64,000 nucleotides of DNA from Mucilaginibacter_A sp964251965 (GTDB lineage Bacteria > Bacteroidota > Bacteroidia > Sphingobacteriales > Sphingobacteriaceae). The position numbers and the translations under genes were made by a program. Numbering within the stretch: position 1 is the stretch's first letter; each line of letters opens with the position of its first letter. The stretch covers positions 209,258 to 273,257 of the forward strand of contig CAXULQ010000005.1 in NCBI GenBank assembly GCA_964251965.1. The letters run 5' to 3'. The notes beneath the pieces were generated by a model, which had not been told where the DNA came from, did no database searches, and was given only the letters and a program-made list of their open reading frames with translations. Shown here one piece after another: positions 53,508 to 63,360 of the stretch.

Positions 53508-53588
53508 CATATATCTATATTTGTAATGTTAACAAAAACAAAGATAGTAACATCATTTTAAAATATAAGCAAAGTTCTATTTTTATTG

Positions 53589-54149
53589 ATGTTAATACGA
53601 TTAAAAAAAGCACAAAAATTAAGCACGATGGAACTTAGTAGCCGGGGATTAGGATTTATTAAAAAAGCAAGCTCCGCTGCAACCCTTGCCTATGCTGAAA
53701 GCAAGGGCGGGCTGGAGCTGATAAAAGGGTTTGAAGGTGTAAGGCTTAAAGCCTATCGCGATACGGCTGGTGTTTGGACGGTTGGCTGGGGGAGCACCCG
53801 TTGGGCAAATGGCACACCAGTAAAGAAAGGCGATAAACTAATCAATATCGATTGTGCTGATGACCTGTTTGACCTAACAATGCAAGGTTATGTGAACAAT
53901 GTCCGCTCGCTGGTAAAAGTGCCCTTGACCCAGAACCAGTTTGATGCACTGGTTAGCTTTCAATACAATACGGGTGGCCTTGCAGGAAGCACACTGCTTA
54001 GGATGCTTAACGTCGGGGATTACCAGGGGGCGGCAAACCAGTTCCTGCTTTGGGATAAGGTAACAGACCCGATTACAGGACAGAAAAAGCCGTCTGAGGT
54101 ACTGACCGAGCGCAGGACAAAGGAACGGAAACTCTTTTTAACGCCTTAA
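53589..54149 (+). CDS. Phage-type lysozyme (GH24)
   Basis: 186 residues. The T4-lysozyme-like core starts LIKGFEGVRLKAYRDTAGVW, then TVGWGSTRWANG, with the catalytic Glu-8aa-Asp/Thr pattern (E, D, T) present, and QNQFDALVSFQYNTGG further on. There is no signal peptide; the N-terminal 20 residues are basic. It should cleave peptidoglycan for release of phage-like particles. The second Met (MELSSRG, 13 codons in) is an alternative start. It is followed by a small protein with weak hydrophobic stretches. Confidence 0.9.
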   Translation: MLIRLKKAQKLSTMELSSRGLGFIKKASSAATLAYAESKGGLELIKGFEGVRLKAYRDTAGVWTVGWGSTRWANGTPVKKGDKLINIDCADDLFDLTMQGYVNNVRSLVKVPLTQNQFDALVSFQYNTGGLAGSTLLRMLNVGDYQGAANQFLLWDKVTDPITGQKKPSEVLTERRTKERKLFLTP

Positions 54150-54200
54150 ATAGTAACAATAAGCTATAGCAGTAAACAATTATTATAAACCTTAAACAAT

Positions 54201-54689
54201 TTGATGATGTGGTTCAAAAAAATATACTTAAAAGCAGTAGCTTTTGTGCTAACCTTAATCCCTAAAAATAATGTGTCGGTAGTAGTGCCGCCGGACACTA
54301 CCAGTAATGCAGTCACGCAACAGGAGCTAGATGATGTAATCCAACTCGTTAACAATGTACGCAGTGCCGTAGCATCACCTTTAGCTGTACTTATTACGGA
54401 CCTAATCCCAACAACGATTGACGATGCCGTTCGCCTGGCATTGGCCAACGGCCTGCCGGTGCTGCTTGCAGGGCTGATGTTTGCCAAACAACTGCTGGCC
54501 GCGCCTACTCAAGAAGCCGCAATGGAGGACTTGCTTGCAAAGGTAAGGTTTTCAGACAAGGCTGACCAGGACGCCCTCTGGCACGCACTGGCCTCACGTT
54601 TATTGATAATTTTATCTGATGGCAAAGTTACATGGAGCGAGGCGGTGCAGATACTTGAATACTACTACAAAAATGAATTCGGTAAATAG
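54201..54689 (+). CDS. Small phage-block protein, holin-like or structural
   Basis: 162 residues. Hydrophobic stretches lie near 8-20 (YLKAVAFVLTLIP) and 85-100 (LPVLLAGLMFAKQLLAA); the C-terminal part is helical with a metal-loop-like SDGKVTWSEAV. It starts 50 bp after the lysozyme gene in the same direction. A holin or lysis accessory role fits the position but is not shown; no family is recognised. Confidence 0.6.
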   Translation: MMMWFKKIYLKAVAFVLTLIPKNNVSVVVPPDTTSNAVTQQELDDVIQLVNNVRSAVASPLAVLITDLIPTTIDDAVRLALANGLPVLLAGLMFAKQLLAAPTQEAAMEDLLAKVRFSDKADQDALWHALASRLLIILSDGKVTWSEAVQILEYYYKNEFGK

Positions 54690-54798
54690 ATCGCTACTTC
54701 ATAGTTATCTACAAATGGTGTTTTTAATGCTGTTAGCACGGAGCTGATCGTCAAATTATTAAGTACCCCAAATTATTAAACAACTAATCCAAAACATT

Positions 54799-54932
54799 AT
54801 GAAAAAAACAACTATCTGTAACTGGCTATCGCATTACTTATCGTCCGGCTAATTGTGTGTCTTTTTGCACTTCCCTTCCATAAAAACAAACATTTTAAAA
54901 AACAGGTGTACCTGAAAATTAAAAAATATTAA
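54799..54932 (+). pseudogene. Broken small membrane peptide
   Basis: After the ATG the original frame stops after 17 codons. One base over it reads LAIALLIVRLIVCLFALPFH, then KNKHFKKQVYLKIKKY and TAA: a single membrane helix with a basic tail. An in-frame TAA precedes that part. It is probably a dead lysis-type membrane peptide. Confidence 0.5.
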
Positions 54933-54975
54933 TGGTAGACCAAAAATTAAAAAAAAACAATCAATAAATATTATT

Positions 54976-56193
54976 ATGTTAGATTTAATAAAATCAATTA
55001 CCACTGAAAGCATAAATGACGCACTAAGCGAAGTTTTCGAAACAGCAGATTCAATTACGCTTGCTGCCAATACTGAAGCATTAGTTTATGATCCGGTTTC
55101 AAAAGAAATTGGGAAAACCGTTATACCTCCTGATGTGACAGCAATAGCTACTGCAGCACAGCAGACTGCCAATGCTGCATCTAAAAAGCAAACATTACCC
55201 AGTACAACTAGGGCTTTACCTTTTACCTGTGACCCTACCGTTATAGAGCAGATTACAACTACAGCCGATATAACATTCACTTTAGACGAAACTGATGCTC
55301 AGAATGGTAATGGTGTTTTACTTTCAGTTCTCCAAAATCATAAAATACATTTCCCATCTATTTTTATTGAACTGGCGGGTAGTAGAGACTATGTACCTGG
55401 AAAATTAAATTACTATCTTATTTATCGTGTAGCAGGTACATACCAATGGATTTGTTATCAATCAAAACTTGATGCCGTAAATACCTCTGTTATTACCGTT
55501 GGTTCAACTATTTTAACTGCTGGCACCATAACTGATTCTTCTGTAGTTTTAAATTGGACGGATGCTACTAACGCATTAACTTATAATCTTTACCGTTATT
55601 TAAATGCTGATTTTTCCGATACGCCTGTTCAAATTGGTACTGGACTGTCAGTATTAACATTTACAGATACTGGCTTAACCCCATTAACACCATATTATTA
55701 TAAAATACAAGGTTTAAATGGTTCTTCTGTAGGTAATGCTGGAACAATTACTATTACCACAATTGCTGCAATTACATATACAACAACCCATTTTACTGAT
55801 TATACAACAGATGGATTGGCAGTTGCTAATGATGGTGGTTATGGTGGTAGAACTGAAATTGATAATGCTTATATAGTATTCTACCCCGGTAATGGTGCTC
55901 AACTTTCTTATGCTAATAATAAATTAAATTCTATTAATCCAACTAATGGATATTTAACAATATATCTTGCACCTAATCTTGAGCCCGGTAATTATAAATT
56001 AACTGCAAGTGGTCTAACAAGTGAATCAGGATTTGTTATGGGAAACAGTAATGTAATTGAAACTTCTTCTACTTATATAAATGGAGTTAAAACAGAATTC
56101 TTTAATGTAACAGAAGAAGTACATATTACTTATGGTGGGTTTGGTTTAGGTAATGATACTTGTACATCAATTAAAATAGAAAGACAAAACTAA
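54976..56193 (+). CDS. Fibre-like protein with fibronectin III domain
   Basis: 405 residues. After an N-terminal part with a helical Ala/Thr-rich stretch, residues about 165-265 form a fibronectin type III-like domain (SVVLNWTDATNALTYNLYRY, then TFTDTGLTPLTPYYYKIQGL). The C-terminal domain is beta-rich (GAQLSYANNKLNSINPTNGY). No signal peptide. Codon use is extremely AT-rich compared with the lysozyme gene. The stop overlaps the next start by one base, so both are co-translated. Likely a tail-fibre or surface-binding partner of the next protein. Confidence 0.7.
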   Translation: MLDLIKSITTESINDALSEVFETADSITLAANTEALVYDPVSKEIGKTVIPPDVTAIATAAQQTANAASKKQTLPSTTRALPFTCDPTVIEQITTTADITFTLDETDAQNGNGVLLSVLQNHKIHFPSIFIELAGSRDYVPGKLNYYLIYRVAGTYQWICYQSKLDAVNTSVITVGSTILTAGTITDSSVVLNWTDATNALTYNLYRYLNADFSDTPVQIGTGLSVLTFTDTGLTPLTPYYYKIQGLNGSSVGNAGTITITTIAAITYTTTHFTDYTTDGLAVANDGGYGGRTEIDNAYIVFYPGNGAQLSYANNKLNSINPTNGYLTIYLAPNLEPGNYKLTASGLTSESGFVMGNSNVIETSSTYINGVKTEFFNVTEEVHITYGGFGLGNDTCTSIKIERQN

Positions 56194-59100
56194 TGATAAC
56201 ACAACTAATTGCTTCTATTAATAATGAAGTTACAACTTTTGTTCAAACTGCTTTAGGAAATGGATTTTTCACTTTTACTTTAGATTATCCCGGCAGAACT
56301 TCTGCTGGTGTTTATAATAAAAAACAACAACTTATTAAAACACTTTGGAATAATGTTTATTTAAATGCAGGTGACCATACAAAACAGTGGGATCAAACTT
56401 TAGATAACTTAGGAGTTGCTCCCTTGAATAATTATTACATCAAAGTACAATCAAACAGTGTTGAATATGCATGGGAAGGTGGTATTGGTAATACATCAAA
56501 ATACAACCTCGGAGGTCATACAATTTATGGTGGTTTATTGACGCTTGGAATGTCCTTAACAGAAGATAAGGCTTTTTATACTTGGGGTACTCATGAAGGT
56601 GGGGATTCTAAACAGAGGTTTTTATTAAATGATATACAAGTGCCATTTACTACAGATACATCGCTTTATCCAAATAATGGTGGTGGAAATGGTACTTTTG
56701 CAGTCTATACATGTACAGATGGTGATATAGTTTATTGGGCTGGTTGGGGTAATTATCCTGGAAAATTTGGAACTTATATACATGCAGAAAATCCCTCAGA
56801 TTACACACCACACATTTTTCCTGATGGCGTTGCTTCTGGTGATGCAACAGGTTTAAATTATCAATCTGTGTTAGGATTAGATATTCGTGATATTAGTTAC
56901 GATACCAATGGACAAGAACTTCCTGGTGCAAGAGTAAGTGCACCTACTGGTTTAGCTGTTCAGTATCGTAATAAAGGTAATTTACTATTCCAATCCGTTC
57001 AATATTTAAATAAAATACAAGTTTTTCATAAAACTCTTGGCACTTTATTAAAAGAAATACCTCTAACAAGTCCCGGTGCTTCAGCTTGTACAAATAATAA
57101 TAAACTCTGGGTAGTAGATAATCAAGTTGGTTCTTCTACAACTCCTTTGTATGTAAGACAATATCAAATTGGTACAACAAGCACCCAAAGAAATATTATT
57201 ATTAAAATTAGTGATCAAAGTGCTATATGGAGTTCTGACCCTTATAATCCAGATTATGCAGCATCACATGTTTTTGATGGTACTGGTACTTTTGTAAGCT
57301 ATGTTAACCCAGCATTTATTGGCATTCAGCTACCAGATAATTCAGAAACAGTAACTTCATTTTCAGTCACACCTCCAAATAATGCTCAACAGGCTGGTAG
57401 TTTTCAAAATGTAAAATTTCAAGGTAGTAATACTTCTCAAACTGATGGATTTGTAGATTTATTTACTACGTTTGGTAGTAATTTAGTTATTGGTGAAAAT
57501 AAATTTATATTAGCTAATCCTGCAAATTATAAGTATTATCGTTTAATTAGTTCTCCAAATACAGGTGACCCTTATGGTGCATTTGAAATTCTTAGTTTTA
57601 ATCTATACAAAACTGTATCAATTGAAACCTACTCTGATGTTACTTTAACCCCAACAGGTGTAAATATTTTAACAAATACAAATACAGCTATAGCTTGTTC
57701 TCAAACAAACGAACTTGCTGTAATTGACGATGTAACTTCTCAAATTTATTTTTATGATGCTGATACTGGAGTATTAACTTATACATTAGGTGAAGCATAC
57801 GGTTATAGAGATAACGTAAATGTAAGTTATAATAGATTTATGTTTGTATTTGCTCTATATATGAACCATCCTTGGATATCTTATCAACCCGATGGTTCAT
57901 TCTGGTTTGGTGATGGTGGTAATTATAGAAATTTACACTTTAATGCTAATAAAACTTATAAAGAACAAATAGCATGGGTTCCACAATCCAGAATGAGTGA
58001 AGCTGATAAAACTGATCCAACTCGATTATTTAGTAATTATTTAGAATATTCAAGAGATTATTCTAAGACTTTAAGTAATATTCCTGATTATAGCTGGTCT
58101 GTAAAACGAAACTGGGGATATAAAGTAAGATATAATGGAGGTTTAGATTTCAACGGAGTTGCTGATGTTATTACTTATCCAAATGGTAAAACATTTGATG
58201 TACGTGGTAGAAATGAGATGGCAGAGTCAGGTTTAATACCAACTGACTGTTTTGACAATTTGTATCTTTCTGAAGGTTATTCAATACGGAGCGATGGAAG
58301 TTTTTTAATTAGAAGAACTCAATTTTTAGATCACCCCATCAAAGTTTATGAAGTACCTTTTACTGGTTATGATTCTAATGGTTATCCACAATTTGGTTCT
58401 GAAACATTATTTGTGACTACGTCAAATACATCTTACGGTGTACCAACTTCTGTAATTGGTTTTGGTAGTGTTATTTCTGAAGTTGATGAGACTCGATTCA
58501 TTGGTTGGAGAAATGGTGGTTTTGGTTATCATTTAGGCTCTACTAGAAAAGATACTCCCGGTGAGTGGGAATGGCAAGCTGTTTTTGCCACACCTGGAGG
58601 TAATAATAGGACTACAGCGTTTTTAGGAGAAGCAACAGACTTAAACGGAGATATGGATTGTGAAGCATATTTTCAACACGATTCAAGTACCTCTGCCTTA
58701 GTTAATCACAATGATATTATTTGGGTACATTCTGTAGATTTTTACAAAAGTCAAAGTTATTTAAACGTGATATCACACTTTAACGCAGAAACTGGATTAT
58801 TAATTGGTACTTGTGGTGCAACTTGGTTAGATACTTCAGGGAAAGGACATATAGCTTTTTATGCTGGAAATTCATTTGCTAATTCTTTGGTGCGTGTCAA
58901 TAACAAATTATATCTGTATCAATGCGATGAAAGCACCAGTGGAAAAAAACAAAGTATCAGAATCGGTAATTTAGAAAGTGTCAAGGTTCAAACTATCCCA
59001 ATTTTTATAACAAGTAATGTTACAAAAGCGTATGATGATACTGATTTAATGAGTGATGTTTCTTATCGAAACACAGCATTTTATAATCAATTTGGTTGGA

Positions 59101-59798
59101 GTATGACTCCATCATCAGCAGTTGGAGATATTATGACGTATCCTGATTGGACTGTTCAAACATCTTTATTTTCAAATGCGAATTATGATATAGATGTAGA
59201 TTGGTATTGTGATAATCACCATAATACAAGTCCAGATAAATACGTTGCAAGAAGTTTAACAGCAATTAAAAGTAACGGTTATGTTCATGATCCGAATTTT
59301 ACATCTAATAATTGGATAGTTACTGGACAATGTGTACAAAGTTCTGCTTATGACAATAATAGATGGGAAATTGTAGATACTTATGGTAAAGTTCTGATTC
59401 ACGTTACTGCGTTAAATACTAAAATGACGGTAAATGGCATAGAGGTTTTAAGCACTGATATTGAGGATGAATCTTACGGTATGTTTTTAAATCAAGCGGC
59501 TATGGCTAAAGATAGCATTTTTGGTAAGTTTAACGATCATATATACCGAAATAATAATGGTATTGTAACGTTTAAGTATGGCACTTATCCTGCAGTTACA
59601 ATAATCACGCCTTTTGAAGCTGGAGGTGATTTTACTAAACCAGCTTATTGGAGGGCTAATATTAATTCAAGCGATTCTGGTAATGGTAATGGAGCAGTTA
59701 AACAATTAAAATGTGGTAGAAATGCAACACAAATACAACATGTACTTGATAACAAAGTACAACCACAACCGACAAATCCAGTTTTACCTTTAATGTAA
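56193..59798 (+). CDS. Giant beta-rich fibre-like protein
   Basis: 1201 residues, nearly all beta by composition (very high Asn, Ser, Thr, Tyr, Gly). Residues about 25-85 resemble a FlgD-like Ig domain (GVYNKKQQLIKTLWNNVYLN, then KQWDQTLDNLGVAPL). Later parts hold WD/YVTN-like strand patterns (NELAVIDDVTSQIYFYDADT), suggesting propellers. No signal peptide or sorting tail. Located after lysozyme and the fibronectin III protein, it fits a phage tail spike or fibre, although no baseplate genes are present here. A surface protein of the host is the alternative. Confidence 0.65.
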   Translation: MITQLIASINNEVTTFVQTALGNGFFTFTLDYPGRTSAGVYNKKQQLIKTLWNNVYLNAGDHTKQWDQTLDNLGVAPLNNYYIKVQSNSVEYAWEGGIGNTSKYNLGGHTIYGGLLTLGMSLTEDKAFYTWGTHEGGDSKQRFLLNDIQVPFTTDTSLYPNNGGGNGTFAVYTCTDGDIVYWAGWGNYPGKFGTYIHAENPSDYTPHIFPDGVASGDATGLNYQSVLGLDIRDISYDTNGQELPGARVSAPTGLAVQYRNKGNLLFQSVQYLNKIQVFHKTLGTLLKEIPLTSPGASACTNNNKLWVVDNQVGSSTTPLYVRQYQIGTTSTQRNIIIKISDQSAIWSSDPYNPDYAASHVFDGTGTFVSYVNPAFIGIQLPDNSETVTSFSVTPPNNAQQAGSFQNVKFQGSNTSQTDGFVDLFTTFGSNLVIGENKFILANPANYKYYRLISSPNTGDPYGAFEILSFNLYKTVSIETYSDVTLTPTGVNILTNTNTAIACSQTNELAVIDDVTSQIYFYDADTGVLTYTLGEAYGYRDNVNVSYNRFMFVFALYMNHPWISYQPDGSFWFGDGGNYRNLHFNANKTYKEQIAWVPQSRMSEADKTDPTRLFSNYLEYSRDYSKTLSNIPDYSWSVKRNWGYKVRYNGGLDFNGVADVITYPNGKTFDVRGRNEMAESGLIPTDCFDNLYLSEGYSIRSDGSFLIRRTQFLDHPIKVYEVPFTGYDSNGYPQFGSETLFVTTSNTSYGVPTSVIGFGSVISEVDETRFIGWRNGGFGYHLGSTRKDTPGEWEWQAVFATPGGNNRTTAFLGEATDLNGDMDCEAYFQHDSSTSALVNHNDIIWVHSVDFYKSQSYLNVISHFNAETGLLIGTCGATWLDTSGKGHIAFYAGNSFANSLVRVNNKLYLYQCDESTSGKKQSIRIGNLESVKVQTIPIFITSNVTKAYDDTDLMSDVSYRNTAFYNQFGWSMTPSSAVGDIMTYPDWTVQTSLFSNANYDIDVDWYCDNHHNTSPDKYVARSLTAIKSNGYVHDPNFTSNNWIVTGQCVQSSAYDNNRWEIVDTYGKVLIHVTALNTKMTVNGIEVLSTDIEDESYGMFLNQAAMAKDSIFGKFNDHIYRNNNGIVTFKYGTYPAVTIITPFEAGGDFTKPAYWRANINSSDSGNGNGAVKQLKCGRNATQIQHVLDNKVQPQPTNPVLPLM

Positions 59799-59984
59799 AA
59801 TTAAAACGTGTAAAAAAGGGAGGGTTACTATGTATTTTTAAAAAGCTTCAAATAAATTTTATCTTTTTCTCTTTTAAAGGGGTAATAGTTATTATTGTCG
59901 TGTTGCAAATGAGCTGTTTAAAAACAATTTGCTTCTTTTTTACCATTGGATCGTCCTACGATAGGTTGGTAGTTTTAAAAATAG

Positions 59985-60008
59985 TCCCGGTTACAAAAGT
60001 GGCCGGGA
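59985..60008 (+). terminator. Intrinsic terminator of fibre operon
   Basis: TCCCGG and CCGGGA enclose a 12-nt loop, followed by TTTTTGTTT. It lies about 190 bp after the fibre gene. Confidence 0.75.
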
Positions 60009-60672
60009 TTTTTGTTTGTAAGCACTTTCTGGTTTTTTTCATTTTCAATAAGCAGGTCTCATGATTGTTATACAAATTAACCGCTTTTTCTATTAATAAT
60101 TTTGCAGAACGGTTAATTTTAGGATTTTACCCAATACAAACTCTTCCTTAGGCATTCCAATATTTCACAAGACGCACTGATTAAAAAAAAACGTTAAAAA
60201 TAAAAGTAAGGTAGCAACGCATTTAAAAGAGTTCATTTACTTCATTCACAATGTTTTCTTTTAAAATATAATTCCGATATTAAATTTAAACGAACGTATT
60301 TCTGCAATTAGGTTTCATCCAACAAAAACTCCTTTTTCGATTCCTGAATTATTACACGCATTGAATTACACATAACTAGCGTTTTTGTCGGTTAAATTGT
60401 AACTGTTAAATAAGTATACAATTTATTTATAAACATTTCTGTTGAAATGCTTACCTCGAACGTTCCGTTGCTAACCCTGTAACAACTTTTAATTTTTATA
60501 ATTATCCTTGATGAAAAAGCCGTTTGGAAAAACACCAGATGGCTTTTACTTTGGCAACACCATGCGAGTTGTGACAAAAGCATTAATAAAAATATTTGAT
60601 TAAATATAGTTATTTTAGGAATTCCTATTAAAAGCTAAAACCGCTTTAAAGCAGGTGTAAAATGCTGATGCT

Positions 60673-60690
60673 GCCCGCCGTTGTGCGGGC
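60673..60690 (+). terminator. Intrinsic terminator
   Basis: GCCCGC and GCGGGC with a 6-nt loop, then TTTTGTGTTT. No gene is clearly assigned; the 30-codon frame ending at 60603 is the nearest. Confidence 0.65.
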
Positions 60691-60717
60691 TTTTGTGTTT
60701 AATAGAAATCTCATAAC

Positions 60718-60968
60718 TTTATTTTCCGCAGTGTCGTATTTGTCGTATCGAAGATCAGTCATTTGGTTTCATATTAGAACACCAGAACAAAAACATTTAT
60801 TGCGAAGTAATTTGTGAAAAAGGTAGTTACACAGTTATTTTTGACAGCAAGTATGAATGCAACTTGACACTCGATAAAACGTCAAAGTGGATTCGGTCAG
60901 TCGGTAACCAATTGCCGGAAAAAATAATAAATAGAATAGGCTCAAAAATTGCAGAACAATGCGCTTAA
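60718..60968 (+). pseudogene. Start-less coding fragment
   Basis: An open frame of about 83 codons reads CRICRIEDQSFGFILEHQNK, NIYCEVICEKGSYTVIFD and SKWIRSVGNQLPEKIINRIG, ending in TAA. No ATG, GTG or TTG suitable as start precedes it before the upstream stop. The residue pattern is protein-like (alternating hydrophobic strands, three Cys), so it is probably the body of a small gene that lost its start. Confidence 0.5.
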
Positions 60969-61312
60969 TTAAATAATCTACGTGCTACTATCATTTTCAA
61001 AAAGCCAAAAACAAATTCAGTAGATGCAATTGGAGAAAGATGTAAGAAATTATAATTTGCTGAACCAAGACCTACAGAACGAGTTCAGTTATGGGCAGAA
61101 TGCGGTTGTCAAGCAAAATTAGTATACTTCTTGAATAGTTCCTCGAAACAACTTTCGTGCACCAAATAGAATTCTTTACAAGCCGCAATGGCGGATTGCG
61201 ATCTACCGGTTGTGGTGCTTTAACCGTTATTTATGAAACGCCTTTCTTTCCTTGAATCTTAAAGCTCTGTGTTAAAGGGGTTTTTACTTCTTTTGAAATT
61301 AGGAGAGAACAA

Positions 61313-61826
61313 ATGACCAAAGCCGATAAAGTAAGTAAAATCCAATTACATAACAAACATTCAAAAGGGCGTGGTTTTATGCCCTGCGTAAGATCGGCCC
61401 AAGATGCTTTCAATGTTCTTATTAAACCAATGGGATAAGAACCGTATCGATTTGGCAGAAGATTTTAAAATCCTTTTGCTGAATCGTGCTAACCTGGCAA
61501 TCGGTATTTGTCCTATTAGCAGTGGAGGCATTGCCGGAACGGCTACCGATCCCAAGCTAGTTTTTGTTGCTGCCCTTAAAGCGGCGGCCAGTTCGATTAT
61601 TTTAGCACATAACCATCCATCTTGTATCCCAAAACCAAGTGAAGTAGACAAAAGACTGACTAAAAAATTGCAGCAGGCAAGCGTATTGCTTGATATTTGT
61701 GTGCCTGATCATCTCATCATTATCCGTACAGGCTATTACTCATTTGCGGATGATTGTAAATTTGATGAACCGAAAGTGCGAACACCTTACGCAGAAATGA
61801 AACTCCCTATTCTTGAGTATAAATAG
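61313..61826 (+). pseudogene. Frameshifted RadC-like JAB domain gene
   Basis: A well-placed start (AGGAGAG before MTKADKVSKIQLHNKHS) opens a frame that runs to AQDAFNVLIKPMG and stops. One base away, FLLNQWDKNRIDLAEDF continues as the RadC core with AHNHPSCIPKPSEVD. Aligned with the intact paralogue at 52.0 kb (FILHNQWNENRMELAEDY), the break falls near 61420. The HxHPS metal site is kept, but the usual Gly after Ser is Cys. Dead, or a sequencing error in a TTCTTATT run. Confidence 0.75.
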
Positions 61827-61846
61827 GGGTAGTGTTTTAAATAAAT

Positions 61847-61885
61847 ATTCAGTATGGGTAAAAGAGAAGCTTACCCATACTGAAT
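61847..61885. terminator. Bidirectional terminator between RadC and integrase
   Basis: Perfect 15-bp inverted repeat ATTCAGTATGGGTAA with TTACCCATACTGAAT and a 9-nt loop, between two convergent genes. Confidence 0.85.
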
Positions 61886-61896
61886 TAATAATACTG

Positions 61897-63180
61897 TTAA
61901 AATCCCAAGACCGCTTCCAAAGCTTCATCAGCTTTCTTATGAGAAAAGTTTGATTGGTAATTCATTGTTGTGAGAATTGATTCGTGCCGATACATTTTTT
62001 GTAACACCTTTGGGTGCACGTTTTTTTCTTCGGCTAATTGTGCAAAGGAGTGACGGGCTTTATGTTGAGAAGCATTTTTATTACTGCCCACCATAAGCAT
62101 TATTTTTTCCATCGCTGTGTTTAAGCTTTTGACCGTATGACAAATTTTACGTCTTAGCATTAAACGATCGTCCAACGTCGCAAGTTCTTTTAAAAATGGA
62201 AAAACAAGATTGTGTTTATTGTCTACCGTATCGTTCTGTTCTTCGCGATATTGATTTAGAATAGTGATCACCTTTTGTGGGATTTTAAGAGAGCCATGCT
62301 CGCTGTTTTTTGACATTTGGTAATATAAGCGATTATCCTGAAAATCACCCCATTTAAGCAAAAGGCAATCAGTAACGCGCATACCGGCAAAGTAAAATTC
62401 TGTAAGCCAAATATTTCGCGCATGATTGTAAATCGGTACATGGTTTGACAGGTCCAATTCTTCCAAGTTTCTAATTTCTTTTTCTGTTAATCCTATCTTC
62501 GACGATTTAGGAAACTTAATTGCTATTTTACCGTCAGCACCAAATGGGTAGTCATCCTTGCTTGCCACTTTTGCGGTAATTGCCCTGTTGTACAGTGTGC
62601 GAATGATAAGCAGGTGATTAGTAATTGTGCGTTCACTCAACGGCTTTATAGGGCTATGCTCGTTGTAGCGCACCTTCTTTGCTTTTCTTAGAAAGATCGT
62701 GTACCGCTGCAACAATTCAACCGTAATATCCTGAAATGCAATTTTGCCGTTATTGGCAAACTCATAAAAGCGTTTCAACCGGCCTTTATCTGTTTTATGA
62801 ACATCATAGTTGCCACATGACAGTTGATCTTCCAAATATTGGTTTGCAATTTCTACAAAGGTTAAAAATTTCTGTTCCTCATCCTTGCCTTGAACACTGT
62901 TTTTAATTGAACCGGCGGCAATTTTTGGTTTTTCTGTTTCCAGTTGCAAAGCTTTGTCCCGAACTTCTGATAACTTTTTGGTAAGCAAATTTGTCAGCCG
63001 CGCGGCGTGAGGGACTGATTTTTTTACCTCTTGTTTTTTAGCAGCCCAGAGATCGCGGCTGGGCAACGTATGCCCATCAAAGATGTAAGAGGGTTTGCCA
63101 TTGTTCCAAATCTTGATGCCGATCGGGAATTGGCCGTCCTTGTCCGGACGGCTCCATGTAACGATTTTAGCAGTTGCCAT
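61897..63180 (-). CDS. Tyrosine integrase (phage-integrase SAM-like type)
   Basis: 427 residues. The N-terminal arm-binding part (TWSRPDKDGQFPIGIKIWNN) is followed by a SAM-like core-binding domain (LTFVEIANQYLEDQLSCGNY) and the catalytic domain: AGMRVTDCLLLKWGDF with the first Arg, HKARHSFAQLAEE with HxxR, YRHESILTTMNYQSNF with the last His and the nucleophile Tyr. Full length. Its start faces the GTTAACG repeat and the tRNA-Met-like 3' half at 63.36 kb, so it is the likely integrase of an element inserted at that tRNA. Confidence 0.93.
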   Translation of the reverse strand: MATAKIVTWSRPDKDGQFPIGIKIWNNGKPSYIFDGHTLPSRDLWAAKKQEVKKSVPHAARLTNLLTKKLSEVRDKALQLETEKPKIAAGSIKNSVQGKDEEQKFLTFVEIANQYLEDQLSCGNYDVHKTDKGRLKRFYEFANNGKIAFQDITVELLQRYTIFLRKAKKVRYNEHSPIKPLSERTITNHLLIIRTLYNRAITAKVASKDDYPFGADGKIAIKFPKSSKIGLTEKEIRNLEELDLSNHVPIYNHARNIWLTEFYFAGMRVTDCLLLKWGDFQDNRLYYQMSKNSEHGSLKIPQKVITILNQYREEQNDTVDNKHNLVFPFLKELATLDDRLMLRRKICHTVKSLNTAMEKIMLMVGSNKNASQHKARHSFAQLAEEKNVHPKVLQKMYRHESILTTMNYQSNFSHKKADEALEAVLGF

Positions 63181-63236
63181 CGTAAAATGTTTTTAGTGAA
63201 AAATTCTGTTTTTCACGAAGGCAAGCTACAAATTCT

Positions 63237-63254
63237 GTTAACGTATTGTTAACG
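63237..63254 (+). repeat. GTTAACG repeat, right copy
   Basis: GTTAACGTATTGTTAACG, one base different from 17318-17335 and in the same orientation. It lies 57 bp upstream of the integrase start, so integrase binding or autoregulation is plausible. Confidence 0.5.
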
Positions 63255-63360
63255 ATTTTGGCGGTTTCACCTGGTTCTTCCTGGTGTCATTTGGCTTTCT
63301 CATAGCAGAAAAACTGCGTATTAAACCATTTTCGACCATATCAGATTGAAAGAAGTTGGA

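Larger units (their letters stand above)
59799..61312. other. Long intergenic region with terminators and gene debris
   Basis: Besides two terminators, it holds a 30-codon frame at 60511-60603 (MKKPFGKTPDGFYFGNTMRV) of uncertain reality and a start-less fragment at 60718-60968. The rest is AT-rich with no recognised content. A minus-strand frame near 60.4 kb has no coding features. Confidence 0.4.

Noticed and set aside
60392..60583. 63-codon minus-strand frame
   Set aside because: No ribosome site or domain; hydrophobic, Ser/Ile-rich product typical of AT-rich intergenic DNA.
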